A stretch of DNA of 64,000 nucleotides from Gordonia sp. (in: high G+C Gram-positive bacteria) (GCF_012515855.1 NZ_JAAYXO010000117.1:1-64000), one strand, 5' to 3'. Shown: positions 9,046-18,224, counted from the first letter of the stretch. Program-made: numbers and translations. Notes: generated by a model from the letters alone, not told the origin.

Positions 9046-11357
9046 CGGTGGCCGCGACCGTCTCGATCCTCGGTATTCGCCACCATGGTCCGGGCTCGGC
9101 ACAATCGGTCGCCGAAGCCTTGGACCAGCTCTCACCGCAGTACGTCCTGGTGGAAGGGCCGGGCGAACTCACCCCGATCCTGCCGTTCCTCGCCGACCCG
9201 GACACCCGGCCACCGATCGCCGGCCTGGTGTACGACGCCGCAGATCCGAGCCGGGCGTCGTTCTACCCTCTCGCCGCCTTCTCCCCCGAATGGGTCGCGA
9301 CCCGGTGGGCCCTCGCCCGCGACGTGCCCGTCGAATGGGCCGACCTTCCGGCGACCAACCAGCTCGCCCTCCGCGCGGCCGTCGACGGGGCTGGACGCCT
9401 GGCCGCCGACGAGGCCTCCCAGCCGACCGAGCGCGTGGTCGATCCGATCGCCGCGCTCGCCTCGGCCGCGGGCTACGACGAGCCCGAGCGCTGGTGGGAG
9501 GATGCCGTCGAGCACGACCGCCGCGGGAGCACTCCGTCCGACGCGACCGACCGGTTCGATGCCGTCCGCGAGGCCGTCGCCGAGCTCCGCGCCGACGAGC
9601 CCGCCGCCCGGCCGCTGGTCGACGACGCCAAGGTGCTCGACCTCGACGCCGCTGCTCAAGCCCTCGGTCGGGCGATGACCGGGGTCCGCGAGGCCGCGAT
9701 GCGCAAGGCCCTCCGCGCCGCCGTCAAGGCCGGCCACCAGCGGATCGCCGTGGTCTGCGGCGCGTGGCACGCGCCGGCACTCGACCCGGCGACGATGCCG
9801 TCGGCCGCTTCCGACAACCGCCTGCTGCGCGGCCTGCCGAAGACCAAGGTCGCCGCGGCGTGGGTGCCGTGGACCGCGACCCGACTGAGCCAGTGGTCCG
9901 GCTACGGGGCGGGCGTCGCCTCGCCCGGCTGGTATCGGCATCTGTTCGACGCCCGCCGAAACGGGTTGGACACCGGGGAGGCCGCAGCCTCGTGGCTGGT
10001 CCTGGTGGCCCGGGAACTCCGCGAGCAGGGCCGCCCGGCCTCACCGGCGTCGGTGGTCGACGCCGTTCGACTGGCGGAGACGCTGGCGACGCTGCGCGGC
10101 CGGCCGCATCCCGGGCTGAGCGAACTCGACGATGCCGCGCTCGCCGTGCTGGCCGACGGCGATGCCACGCCGCTGAGCCTGGTGCACCGGAGCCTGGTGG
10201 TCGGCACCGACCTCGGCGCAGTCCCCTCCTCGGCCCCGATGGTCCCGTTGGCGGCCGACCTGCAGCGTCAGCAGAAGAGCTGCCGGCTTCGCCCGGCCGC
10301 CGTCGCGAAGTCGGTCCTCCTCGATCTCCGCACCGACGCGGGCCGCGCCAAATCGGTGCTCCTGCACCGCCTGCTGGTCCTCGGCATCGACTGGGGCGTA
10401 CCCGGCGAGACGGGTCGGACCACCGGCACCTTCAAGGAGGCGTGGGAACTCGAATGGGATCCGGCGATGGCGGTGTCGGTGGTCGAAGCGTCGGTCTATG
10501 GGACGACGATCGAATCCGCGGCGACGTCGAAGGTCGCTGCCCAGGCCGACGCGGCCACCGATCTCGCGCGGTTGTCGGAGTTGATCGACCGGTGTCTGCT
10601 CGCCGACCTGCCGACGACCCACGTGGTCGAGGCCCTCGCCGAGCGCGCCGCCGCGCACACCGACGTGCCCGAACTCCTGTCCGCGATCGAACCGTTGGCG
10701 CGCGTGTGTCGCTACGGCAACGTCCGGCAGATGGCCACCGACGACGTCCGCTCGGTGCTCGACCAGACGGCCGTCCGTGCCTGCCTCGGGCTGCCGACGG
10801 CGGCCACCGCGTTGAGCGCCGACGCCGCTATCGCGCTGCGTGCCGCGGTGGAGTCGGCGCATCGCGGCCTGATGCTCCTCGACGACCCGACGCTCGCCGA
10901 CTACTGGTTCGCGGCGCTCCGGGAGGTGGCCGACCACGACCGGATCCCGGGTGCGCTGGTCGGTCGTGCCACCCGGATGCTGCTCGACGCCGATCGCCTC
11001 GACCGCGACGACGCCCGCCGACGACTCAGCCGTGCACTGTCCACAGCGGGCGATCCCGTGGATGCCGCCGGGTGGCTCGACGGCTTCCTCGCGGGCGATG
11101 CCCTCGTCCTGATCCACGACGCCGCGCTCCTCGCGGTGATCGACGAATGGATGTCGGAGGTGGTCACCGACGTGTTCGACGACCTGCTGCCGCTGTTGCG
11201 TCGAACGTTCGCGGAGTTCACCAGGGCCGAACGACGAATCATCGGGCGATCACTGTCCCGGGGTCCGAGCGTCGACCACGGCCCGGTACTCGACCTGGCA
11301 CAGGCGAGGCCCGCAATCGGCGCCGTCGCCCGACTGATCGGATGGGAGATCGCATGA
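9042..11357 (+). CDS. DUF5682-type protein, possible TraB/EreA/ChaN-like fold
   Basis: The 771-residue protein starts with a short beta strand and GIRHHGPGSA (11-20), followed by VLVEGP (35-40), and has CGAWHAPAL near residue 237-246. A paired-His motif, then Glu in a strand, then a GxWH motif is the pattern of the TraB/EreA/ChaN/TIKI superfamily, which includes hydrolases and haem-binding proteins. That superfamily link is my inference. The remaining 500 residues are mainly alpha-helical without recognised motifs. No signal peptide or membrane segment is present, so it is cytosolic. Coupled by ATGA overlaps to the MoxR gene before it and the VWA gene after it. It is the strongest candidate for the catalytic effector of the block. 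Confidence 0.8.
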   Translation: MTVAATVSILGIRHHGPGSAQSVAEALDQLSPQYVLVEGPGELTPILPFLADPDTRPPIAGLVYDAADPSRASFYPLAAFSPEWVATRWALARDVPVEWADLPATNQLALRAAVDGAGRLAADEASQPTERVVDPIAALASAAGYDEPERWWEDAVEHDRRGSTPSDATDRFDAVREAVAELRADEPAARPLVDDAKVLDLDAAAQALGRAMTGVREAAMRKALRAAVKAGHQRIAVVCGAWHAPALDPATMPSAASDNRLLRGLPKTKVAAAWVPWTATRLSQWSGYGAGVASPGWYRHLFDARRNGLDTGEAAASWLVLVARELREQGRPASPASVVDAVRLAETLATLRGRPHPGLSELDDAALAVLADGDATPLSLVHRSLVVGTDLGAVPSSAPMVPLAADLQRQQKSCRLRPAAVAKSVLLDLRTDAGRAKSVLLHRLLVLGIDWGVPGETGRTTGTFKEAWELEWDPAMAVSVVEASVYGTTIESAATSKVAAQADAATDLARLSELIDRCLLADLPTTHVVEALAERAAAHTDVPELLSAIEPLARVCRYGNVRQMATDDVRSVLDQTAVRACLGLPTAATALSADAAIALRAAVESAHRGLMLLDDPTLADYWFAALREVADHDRIPGALVGRATRMLLDADRLDRDDARRRLSRALSTAGDPVDAAGWLDGFLAGDALVLIHDAALLAVIDEWMSEVVTDVFDDLLPLLRRTFAEFTRAERRIIGRSLSRGPSVDHGPVLDLAQARPAIGAVARLIGWEIA

Positions 11358-12526
11358 GCTCGCAGGACGAGGACCGGCTGACCCGCTGGCGCCTGGTGCT
11401 CGGCGGCGGGGACGCCGATGGCATCGACGGAGAGAACGGTGGCGGCATCGATCTGTCGAAGGCCGACGCCGCGCGCGACCGGGTGCTCGGCGAACTCTAC
11501 GACGGCCCACGTCGCGGCGGTCTCGGCGGATCGCAGCCGCGGGTGGCGCGCTGGCTCGGCGACATCCGGACGTACTTCCCGTCGTCGGTGGTCCAGGTGA
11601 TGCAGGCCGACGCGATGGACCGCCTCGGCCTGAAGCAGATGCTGCTGGAGCCCGAGTTGATGGCGGCCGTCCAGCCGGACGTCGCCCTGGTGAGCACCCT
11701 CATCACCCTGAACCAGGTGATGGACGAGCAGTCGCGCGAGACCGCCCGACACGTGGTCCGACAGGTGACCGATCAGTTGGAGGAACGGTTGCGCCGCGCG
11801 ACGGTGCAGGCGGTCACCGGCGCGGTGGACCGATCGTCGCGCACCAGCCGTCCGCGCCCGGCAGACATCGACTGGAACCGGACGATCACGGCCAACCTCA
11901 AGCACTACCAGCCGGACTATCGCACGGTGATCCCCGAGCGGCTGGTGGGCTACGCCCGCCGCCAGTCGCAGGTCCAGCGCGACATCATCCTGTGCATCGA
12001 CCAGTCCGGGTCGATGGCGGAGTCGGTGGTGTTCGCCAGCGTGTTCGGCGCCGTCCTGGCGTCGCTGCGGTCGGTGCGGACGCGGCTGGTGGTCTTCGAC
12101 ACCGAGGTGGTGGATCTGACCGACGAGATGCAGGATCCCGTCGACATCCTGTTCGGGGTCCAGCTCGGCGGCGGCACCGACATCAACCGCGCGGTCACTT
12201 ACTGTCAGTCGCTCATCGAGCGGCCGGAGAACACGGTCTTCGTGCTGATCAGCGACCTGTTCGAGGGTGGAGTGGCCGAAGAACTGCTCGACCGGTCCCG
12301 CTCGATCGTCGCCTCCGGCGCCACGATGGTCTCGCTGCTGGCGCTGTCGGACTCCGGCACTCCCGCGTTCGACGCCGATCTCGCCGCCGAGCTGACCGGT
12401 CTGGGCGTGCCGTCGTTCGCGTGCACGCCCGACCTGTTCCCGGACCTGATGGCGGCAGCCATCGAGCATCGCGACGTCGCCGAGTGGGCGTCGAGCCGCG
12501 ACATCCCGGTGGCGGTGACGGACTAG
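11354..12526 (+). CDS. VWA-domain protein with intact MIDAS, partner of the MoxR ATPase
   Basis: The N-terminal 200 residues are helical, with a Gly/Asp-rich insert near 18-32. The C-terminal half is a von Willebrand A domain with a complete metal-ion-dependent adhesion site: DQSGS (Asp216, Ser218, Ser220), a threonine in GGGTDINRA (about 275) and an aspartate in ISDLFEGG (about 301). Such proteins are the standard partners of MoxR ATPases, bringing substrate or metal-regulated binding. The ATG overlaps the DUF5682 stop. It ends tail to tail with the trp membrane gene, the two stop codons sharing the four bases CTAG. It closes the plus-strand block. Confidence 0.92.
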   Translation: MSSQDEDRLTRWRLVLGGGDADGIDGENGGGIDLSKADAARDRVLGELYDGPRRGGLGGSQPRVARWLGDIRTYFPSSVVQVMQADAMDRLGLKQMLLEPELMAAVQPDVALVSTLITLNQVMDEQSRETARHVVRQVTDQLEERLRRATVQAVTGAVDRSSRTSRPRPADIDWNRTITANLKHYQPDYRTVIPERLVGYARRQSQVQRDIILCIDQSGSMAESVVFASVFGAVLASLRSVRTRLVVFDTEVVDLTDEMQDPVDILFGVQLGGGTDINRAVTYCQSLIERPENTVFVLISDLFEGGVAEELLDRSRSIVASGATMVSLLALSDSGTPAFDADLAAELTGLGVPSFACTPDLFPDLMAAAIEHRDVAEWASSRDIPVAVTD

Positions 12527-13227
12527 GGTCGTGCGCCGTCGGCGTCGTCGTCGGTCGGATCTTCGGTCGGATCGATGCCCTCGTCGAGGGAATCCCACAG
12601 AATCCGTTCGTTGCCCTCGGTCGGAGCGGCTGTTCCAGCGGCCGCGGCGCGCTCCCGCTCGGCGAAGATCTGCCGTTCCAGGTCTTCTCGTCGGGCCGCC
12701 GGCGAGGAGTACTTGGACGACATGCCGCCCTGGTTGGCGGTACGCGTCATGAAGATCGCGCCGACGATCACGCAGATCGCCGAGACGATGACGACGTAGC
12801 CGGGCAGCGTGGTGACGGGAACACCATCGATGGCCGCACCGTCGCGGATGCCGTCGGCCATCTGGACGACGTAGAGGTTGTCCTCCCCCTCGGTCAGCAG
12901 CGAGATGGCCGGGAAGATCGCGAGCACCCCGCCCAGTGCGACGAGGATCGCGACGACGCGCAGCGCCCACCCGCGGACGGCGAACTGCGCGACGACCGCG
13001 GCGACCATGGCGAGCGCCACCGGCACCAGCCACGGACTCCACTGCGCACCGATGACCGTGACCTCGGATGCCGGTCCCAGGTCGGCGGCCACCAGCACGG
13101 TGGCCCAGGTCATGCGGGACGCGCTCCAGAGCCCGAGCGCGCCGAGCAGGATCAGGATGGAGGCGATGCCCTGCCAGCGGCGGTTGACCGGCGCGGGCTT
13201 CGCGTCGACGGATTCGGATGCGTTCAT
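12523..13227 (-). CDS. Trp biosynthesis-associated membrane protein
   Basis: The 234-residue protein has four hydrophobic segments (about 22-40, 65-85, 88-108 and 145-165) and a long charged cytoplasmic tail. This is the layout of the TIGR02234-type membrane protein found after trpE in actinobacteria (Rv1610 in M. tuberculosis); its function is unknown. The start codon overlaps the trpE stop by one base (TGATG), so the two are coupled. In relatives the next gene is trpC, whereas here the gene meets the convergent VWA gene head-on. It may anchor or regulate early tryptophan enzymes, but nothing in the sequence shows this. Confidence 0.85.
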   Translation of the reverse strand: MNASESVDAKPAPVNRRWQGIASILILLGALGLWSASRMTWATVLVAADLGPASEVTVIGAQWSPWLVPVALAMVAAVVAQFAVRGWALRVVAILVALGGVLAIFPAISLLTEGEDNLYVVQMADGIRDGAAIDGVPVTTLPGYVVIVSAICVIVGAIFMTRTANQGGMSSKYSSPAARREDLERQIFAERERAAAAGTAAPTEGNERILWDSLDEGIDPTEDPTDDDADGARP

Positions 13228-14813
13228 CAGTTCTCTTCCTCAGGTGCGGCGGGCCCGGCCACCGGGGCCATCGTCGCGGCGGCGGCGACCGCGGCGAGCA
13301 CGGCCGACGCCTTGTTGCGGGCCTCGTTGAACTCGTACTCGGCGTCGCTGTCGGCGACCACCCCGCCGCCGGCCTGCACGTAAGCCTTGTCCCCCGACAT
13401 CAGCGCGGTGCGAATCGCGATCGCGGTGTCGGCGTTCCCCGCGAAGTCGAGGTACCCGACCACGCCGCCGTACAGGCCTCGCCGGGTGATCTCGTTCTCC
13501 TCGATCAACTCCATCGCGCGGACCTTCGGGGCACCGGTCAGTGTGCCCGCCGGGAAGCACGCGGTGACCGCATCGAGCGCCTGCTTGCCCGCGCGCAGTT
13601 CGCCGGACACCGTCGAGACCAGGTGCATCACGTGGCTGTAGCGCTCCACGCGGCGATAATCGGTGACGCGCACCGTTCCAGGTTCGCAGACGCGGCCGAG
13701 GTCGTTGCGTCCGAGATCCACCAGCATCAGGTGCTCGGAGTTCTCCTTCTCGTCCTCCAGCAGGCCCTTCGAGAGGAGCTGATCCTCCTCCTCGGTGGCC
13801 CCGCGCCAGCGGGTGCCTGCGATCGGGTGGGTGGTCGCGACCCCGTCGGCCACCGTCACCAGGGCCTCCGGCGACGATCCGACGATCGTGAACGGTTCGC
13901 GATCGATGCCCGGCATCTGCAGGAAGTACATGTAGGGGCTCGGATTGGAGGCCCGCAGCACGCGGTAGACGTCGAGCGGATGGGCGTCGGTATCGATCTC
14001 GAAGCGCATCGAGGGGACCACCTGGAAGGCTTCGCCGGCCTCGATCTGATCGACCAGGCCGGACACGATGCCGCGGTAGTCGTCGAGGGAGCGCTGCGAT
14101 CGGTAGTCGGGTGTCGGGCGGCCGAACGTCGAGACCGTCGACGGGTCGGGTGCGGCCAACGCGGCCGTCATGGCGTCGAGTCGCGCCACCGCGTCCCGGT
14201 AGGCCTCCTCAGCTCGTTCGTCGCTGCCATCCCAGTTGACGGCATTGGCGATGAGCGTGATGGTGCCCTCGTGATGGTCGAAGGCCGCGAGATCGGCCAC
14301 CAGCAGCCAGAACATGTCGGGCAGGTGGAGATCGTCGACCGTCGTCTCCGGGAGTCGTTCCAGGCGGCGGACGAAGTCGTACGCCATGAACCCGACGAAG
14401 CCACCGGTCAGCGGCGGCATGTCGGCGAGCGGGTCGGTCTGCAGCAGTCGCAACGACTCGGCCAGCGCCGCGACGGGATCGCCGCCCACCGGTGCGCCCG
14501 CCGGGACGTCGCCCCACCAGTGGGCCTGTCCGTCGGCGACGGTCAGCGCCGAATGGGTGCCCGCGCCGATGAACGACCACCGCGACCAGGACGCGCCGTT
14601 GGGCGCCGACTCGAGGAGGAACGTTCCGTCCTTGAGCACGAAATCGTCGGCTCCGATGTCCCGAGCGAGTTTGCGGTACGCCGACAGCGGCGTCTCCGAG
14701 TCGGCCAGGACCTTGCGGGTCACCGGCACCACGCGGTGGTCTGCGGCCAGGTCCAGGAAGGTCTCGAGCGGCGTGGTCTCCATGGACCGACCGGAACTCT
14801 TCGCGGCGCTCAT
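13227..14813 (-). CDS. trpE: Anthranilate synthase component I
   Basis: TrpE converts chorismate to anthranilate, taking ammonia from a TrpG glutaminase that is not encoded here. The protein is 528 residues from the ATG at 14813, chosen because it shares ATGA with the upstream tautomerase stop. The feedback motif LLES (66-69) is intact, so tryptophan inhibition is expected. The chorismate-binding C-terminal half carries [24 protein letters not shown] and the [15 protein letters not shown] signature. It lies at the end of the his transcription unit rather than with trpCBA. trpD and trpG are absent, as in relatives where they are elsewhere. Confidence 0.96.
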   Translation of the reverse strand: MSAAKSSGRSMETTPLETFLDLAADHRVVPVTRKVLADSETPLSAYRKLARDIGADDFVLKDGTFLLESAPNGASWSRWSFIGAGTHSALTVADGQAHWWGDVPAGAPVGGDPVAALAESLRLLQTDPLADMPPLTGGFVGFMAYDFVRRLERLPETTVDDLHLPDMFWLLVADLAAFDHHEGTITLIANAVNWDGSDERAEEAYRDAVARLDAMTAALAAPDPSTVSTFGRPTPDYRSQRSLDDYRGIVSGLVDQIEAGEAFQVVPSMRFEIDTDAHPLDVYRVLRASNPSPYMYFLQMPGIDREPFTIVGSSPEALVTVADGVATTHPIAGTRWRGATEEEDQLLSKGLLEDEKENSEHLMLVDLGRNDLGRVCEPGTVRVTDYRRVERYSHVMHLVSTVSGELRAGKQALDAVTACFPAGTLTGAPKVRAMELIEENEITRRGLYGGVVGYLDFAGNADTAIAIRTALMSGDKAYVQAGGGVVADSDAEYEFNEARNKASAVLAAVAAAATMAPVAGPAAPEEEN

Positions 14814-14989
14814 CCGAGGGGCTCCCCGCCGACGCCCCAGTGTGCGCGCGGTACCTCGGTGATCGTGACCCACACCGAATCGGGGTTCTTTCCGGTCGCC
14901 TTGGCGTACGCCTCGGTGACGGCGGCGATGGTCTCGCGCTTGACCCGGTCCGACAGTCCCGGGGTCTGGGAGATCTGAATCAGCGGCAT
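14810..14989 (-). CDS. 4-oxalocrotonate tautomerase-like small protein
   Basis: A 59-residue gene between hisI and trpE. It begins [14 protein letters not shown]; after Met removal the N-terminal proline is the general base of the 4-oxalocrotonate tautomerase family. Length, the repeating helix ([17 protein letters not shown]) and the closing [17 protein letters not shown] match that family (hexamers of about 60-residue chains). Its stop overlaps the trpE start (ATGA) and it begins four bases after the hisI stop, so it is expressed with both. A role in histidine or tryptophan synthesis is not known; it may handle a side product or simply be carried along. Confidence 0.88.
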   Translation of the reverse strand: MPLIQISQTPGLSDRVKRETIAAVTEAYAKATGKNPDSVWVTITEVPRAHWGVGGEPLG

Positions 14990-14993
14990 GGCG

Positions 14994-15374
14994 CTACCTT
15001 CCCTCGTCGTGTGTCGCCATCGGCTCCACCGGAATCCCGAACTCGAGCGACTCGGTGTCGAAACAACTGTGGTTGCCGGTATGGCATGCGGCGCCGGTCT
15101 GGTCGACGATCAGCAGCAGCGTATCGCCGTCGCAGTCCAGCCGGATGTCGTGTACGTACTGCGTGTGTCCGCTGGTCTCTCCCTTGACCCAGTACTGCTG
15201 GCGCGACCGCGAGTAGTACGTGCCGCGACGGGTGGCGAGCGTGCGCTCGAGCGCCTCGTCGTCCATCCAGGCCATCATCAGCACCTGTCCGGTCGATCGC
15301 TCCTGTGCGATCGCCGCGAACAATCCGTCGCTGTTGCGCTTGAGCGAGGCCGCGAGTTCTGCGGGCAGCGCCAT
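14994..15374 (-). CDS. hisI: Phosphoribosyl-AMP cyclohydrolase
   Basis: HisI opens the purine ring of PR-AMP in the third histidine step. The protein is 126 residues, the monofunctional size, with no HisE domain. It has the signature MAWMDDEAL, the metal ligands in RLDCDGD (Asp80, Asp82, Asp84) and zinc cysteines at Cys81, Cys97 and Cys104 ([11 protein letters not shown]). It follows hisF after a 43-base gap on the minus strand and precedes the tautomerase and trpE. hisG and hisE are not in the window. Confidence 0.95.
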   Translation of the reverse strand: MALPAELAASLKRNSDGLFAAIAQERSTGQVLMMAWMDDEALERTLATRRGTYYSRSRQQYWVKGETSGHTQYVHDIRLDCDGDTLLLIVDQTGAACHTGNHSCFDTESLEFGIPVEPMATHDEGR

Positions 15375-15417
15375 GGGGTGTCTCCTCTGTCGTCAGGGTC
15401 CGGGCGGTGTCAGGTGG

Positions 15418-16191
15418 TCAGCGAACGACGATGCCGTCGGCCCGCATCGCGTCCTTGACCTCACCGATCGTCATGTCGCCGAAGTGGAACACCGAGGCGG
15501 CCAGCACTGCGTCGGCGCCCGCGTGGACGGCGGGTGCGAAGTCGGCGACCCGACCTGCCCCGCCACTGGCGATCACCGGAATGGTGACCGCTGCGCGCAC
15601 GGCCGTCAGCATCCGGAGGTCGAATCCGGCCTTGGTGCCGTCGGCGTCCATCGAGTTCAACAGGATCTCGCCCACGCCGAGTTCCTGGCCGCGACGGGCC
15701 CACTCGACCGCGTCGATGCCGGTGCTGCGACGACCACCGTGCGTGGTGACCTCCCAGCCCGACGGCGTCGGTTCGTTGCCTTCGGGAACGGTCCTGGCGT
15801 CCACCGACAGCACGATGCACTGCGAGCCGAAGCGTTCGCTCATCTCGCTGAGCACCTCGGGACGGGCGATGGCCGCGGTGTTGACGCTGACCTTGTCGGC
15901 GCCCGCCCGGAGCATCGCGTCCACGTCGTCGACGGTCCGGATGCCACCGCCGACGGTGAGCGGGATGAAGATCTGGTCGGCGGTCCGCCGGACCACGTCG
16001 ATCATGGTGCCGCGGCCGGCGCTGGAGGCGGTCACGTCGAGGAAGGTCAACTCGTCCGCGCCCTCGGCGTTGTACCGAGCCGCGAGTTCGACCGGGTCGC
16101 CCGCATCGCGGAGGTTCTCGAAGTTGACGCCCTTGACCACGCGGCCGTCGTCGACGTCCAGGCAGGGGATGACGCGAACTGCGACGGTCAC
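15418..16191 (-). CDS. hisF: Imidazole glycerol phosphate synthase cyclase subunit
   Basis: HisF receives ammonia from HisH and turns PRFAR into IGP and AICAR. The 257-residue TIM barrel begins [17 protein letters not shown], with the catalytic Asp in that motif (about residue 12), and the second catalytic Asp in VLSVDARTV. Phosphate loops GGGIR and IASGGAG are present. GTG is the likely start. HisH is encoded six genes' length upstream on the same strand, with the small membrane gene, hisA and impA between, matching the C. glutamicum-type order. Confidence 0.96.
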   Translation of the reverse strand: MTVAVRVIPCLDVDDGRVVKGVNFENLRDAGDPVELAARYNAEGADELTFLDVTASSAGRGTMIDVVRRTADQIFIPLTVGGGIRTVDDVDAMLRAGADKVSVNTAAIARPEVLSEMSERFGSQCIVLSVDARTVPEGNEPTPSGWEVTTHGGRRSTGIDAVEWARRGQELGVGEILLNSMDADGTKAGFDLRMLTAVRAAVTIPVIASGGAGRVADFAPAVHAGADAVLAASVFHFGDMTIGEVKDAMRADGIVVR

Positions 16192-16271
16192 GGTGAGCTC
16201 TCCTCAGGTTGAGTGTGGGGTCTGTGTTCAGGTGTGGTTGTTCGAGGCGAGACGGTGGGCCGGGTGACCCG

Positions 16272-17111
16272 TCAGCTTCGTCCCGCGCGGTGTTCGGCGA
16301 TCTGGTCTGGCATCGACTCGGCGATCACGTCGAGCAGTTCGGCATGCAACTGGCGGTTCCCGGTGACCAGCGACGTCGAGTGCACGGTCCACGGTTCACC
16401 GGCGACATCGGTCGCGAGTCCCCCGGCCGCGCGGACCAACGCCGCACCCGCCGCGTTGTCCCAGGCCTTGGCGCTGAACGAGACGGCACCACCGAACACG
16501 CCCGCTGCCACGTACGCGACATCGATGCCGTTGGACCCGGTCATCCGCAGGCGCCCGGCGCGGTAGCTGAGGTGACGCTGAAGTTCTGCGCGCGCGGCAC
16601 CGGGATAGCGACCCCGCGATTTGGCGTTGAACGCGCCGAGACCGATCACCGCGGTCTGCAGCGGACTGTCGGGCACGGGCGGCATCGCCTCACCGTTGAC
16701 CAGCAGTGAGCCGCCGGCGTGTCCGGCGAAGGTCTGCCCGATCAACGGCATCCGAGTGAGGCCGATGACGGGCACTCCGTCGATCGCCAGAGCCAGCAGC
16801 ATGGCGGCCATCGGCATGCCGACCGAGTAGTTGAAGGTCCCGTCGATCGGGTCGAGGATCCACATCGCCCCGGTCTCCGGCGCGGGACCGCCGAACTCCT
16901 CGCCGTGGACTTCGATACCGGTGCGCGCTTCGAGCAGGTCGCCGATCCGGCGTTCGAGCGCCAGGTCGACGTCGGTGGCGAAGTCGCCGACACCCTTGAC
17001 GTGGACGCCGGGAGACCCGAGTCCGTCGACGAAGAGCCCCGAGACCTCGTCGAGCACGGACTCGGCGGCAGCCGTCAGCTGCGCCAGATCCACACCGTCG
17101 ACGTCGGTCAT
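16272..17111 (-). CDS. impA: Inositol monophosphatase-family phosphatase
   Basis: A magnesium-dependent phosphatase of 279 residues. Metal motifs are WILDPIDGTFNY (near 94) and WDNAAGAALVRAAGG (near 220), with an upstream Glu in HGEEFGG (near 75). Its place between hisA and hisF is where mycobacteria and corynebacteria have impA. Possible substrates are inositol-1-phosphate or histidinol phosphate; the his context makes a histidinol-phosphatase role conceivable, but mycobacterial HisN is usually a separate gene, so impA is the safer name. Starts seven bases after the hisA stop. Confidence 0.85.
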   Translation of the reverse strand: MTDVDGVDLAQLTAAAESVLDEVSGLFVDGLGSPGVHVKGVGDFATDVDLALERRIGDLLEARTGIEVHGEEFGGPAPETGAMWILDPIDGTFNYSVGMPMAAMLLALAIDGVPVIGLTRMPLIGQTFAGHAGGSLLVNGEAMPPVPDSPLQTAVIGLGAFNAKSRGRYPGAARAELQRHLSYRAGRLRMTGSNGIDVAYVAAGVFGGAVSFSAKAWDNAAGAALVRAAGGLATDVAGEPWTVHSTSLVTGNRQLHAELLDVIAESMPDQIAEHRAGRS

Positions 17112-17118
17112 GCCAGGA

Positions 17119-17868
17119 TCACCGGCTCCCCGCGGCGGCGACCGCGTCGAGGGCTTCGGCCATCGTGAAGCGTCCGGCGTAGAGAGCCTTGCCGATGATC
17201 GCGCCTTCGACGCCGATCCCGGTCAATTCGGCGATCGCCCGCAGGTCGTCGAGCTGCGAGATGCCACCCGAGGCCACCACCGGCGCATCGGTGGCGCGCG
17301 CCACCTGCTCGAGCAGTTCCAGGTTGGGCCCGGTGAGCGTGCCGTCCTTGCTGACGTCGGTGACGACGTAGCGTGCACAGCCGTCGTTGTCGAGACGTTC
17401 GAGTGTCTCCCACAGGTCGCCGCCCTCGGTGACCCAGCCGCGGCCGCGCACGATGTACGAGTCGCCGTTGCGCGTCACATCGAGGCCGACGGCGATCTTG
17501 TCGCCGTGCTCGGCGATGGCTCGCGCGCACCACGCGGGGTTCTCGATGGCAGCGGTCCCCAGGTTCACGCGGGTGCAGCCGGTGGCCAGGGCCGCGGAGA
17601 GGGTGGCGTCGTCGCGGATACCGCCCGAGAGCTCCACCTTGATGTCGACCTCCGCAGCGACCTCGGCCAGCAGCGCGCGGTTGTCGCCCCGGCCGAAGGC
17701 GGCGTCGAGGTCTACCAGATGCAGCCATTGCGCGCCGTCGCGCTGCCACGCCAGCGCTGCGTCGCGGGGCGAGCCGTAGGAGGTCTCCGACCCGGCCTCG
17801 CCCTTCACCAGGCGGACCGCCTGGCCGTCGACCACGTCGACGGCCGGGAGGAGTTCGAGAGTGCCCAT
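17119..17868 (-). CDS. priA: Phosphoribosyl isomerase A, probably bifunctional HisA/TrpF
   Basis: HisA isomerises ProFAR to PRFAR by an Amadori rearrangement. The 249-residue barrel has [18 protein letters not shown] (Asp11), a second catalytic Asp in [16 protein letters not shown], and phosphate loops LSGGIRDDA and VASGGISQ. In actinobacteria lacking trpF this protein, PriA, also isomerises phosphoribosylanthranilate for tryptophan. No trpF is found among the trp genes here and TrpC carries no TrpF domain, so PriA is the sensible reading. Bifunctionality is from family knowledge, not directly visible. Confidence 0.92.
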   Translation of the reverse strand: MGTLELLPAVDVVDGQAVRLVKGEAGSETSYGSPRDAALAWQRDGAQWLHLVDLDAAFGRGDNRALLAEVAAEVDIKVELSGGIRDDATLSAALATGCTRVNLGTAAIENPAWCARAIAEHGDKIAVGLDVTRNGDSYIVRGRGWVTEGGDLWETLERLDNDGCARYVVTDVSKDGTLTGPNLELLEQVARATDAPVVASGGISQLDDLRAIAELTGIGVEGAIIGKALYAGRFTMAEALDAVAAAGSR

Positions 17869-17928
17869 CAGTCCAGTTCTCTTCTCTGTCGTGAAAATTT
17901 CGATGCGGTCCGCGAATCGGCCGCGCAG

Positions 17929-17950
17929 TCGACCGAGCGGCCTCGGTCGA
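17929..17950 (-). terminator. Hairpin directly after the small membrane gene, before hisA
   Basis: TCGACCGAG at 17929-17937 pairs perfectly with 17942-17950 around CGGC. It abuts the stop codon of the small membrane gene, 61 bases before the hisA start. It could be a weak intraoperon terminator or a processing stem; there is no U-run. Confidence 0.35.
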
Positions 17951-18223
17951 TCAGGATTGCTCCCGCTTGGCTTCGAGCTCAGCTCGCCGCCGGTCGATCT
18001 CCTGCTGAACCCCCGACATCATGCGTCGCGACACCAGTGCGATCACGACCACCATGCCGAATACCGCCCCGATGGCCACGCACAGTGCGGCGATCGGGTA
18101 GGGACGGGCCAGCAGCACGATCACCGGAAGCATCACGGCCAGCACCACCACGCCGGCACCGAGTGAATAGAACACCAGCTTCCCGAACGAGAACTCCGAC
18201 TGCCGTCCGCCTTCAGCGTTCAC
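17951..18223 (-). CDS. Small two-helix membrane protein between hisH and hisA
   Basis: A 90-residue protein with hydrophobic helices at about 17-39 and 43-64 and a charged C-terminal helix ([16 protein letters not shown]). The GTG at 18223 comes one base after the hisH stop (TAAAGTG), so it can only be translated by coupling or reinitiation. It is too short to be seen as a separate frame unless this start is used. Corynebacteria have unassigned small genes in the same his cluster, so it may be a conserved passenger. No enzymatic motif; the function is unknown. Confidence 0.7.
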   Translation of the reverse strand: MNAEGGRQSEFSFGKLVFYSLGAGVVVLAVMLPVIVLLARPYPIAALCVAIGAVFGMVVVIALVSRRMMSGVQQEIDRRRAELEAKREQS

Positions 18224-18224
18224 T

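Noticed and set aside
10901-13042. A 713-codon minus-strand frame across the VWA and DUF5682 genes
   Set aside because: It is a shadow frame; the plus-strand genes have intact MIDAS and conserved N-terminal motifs.
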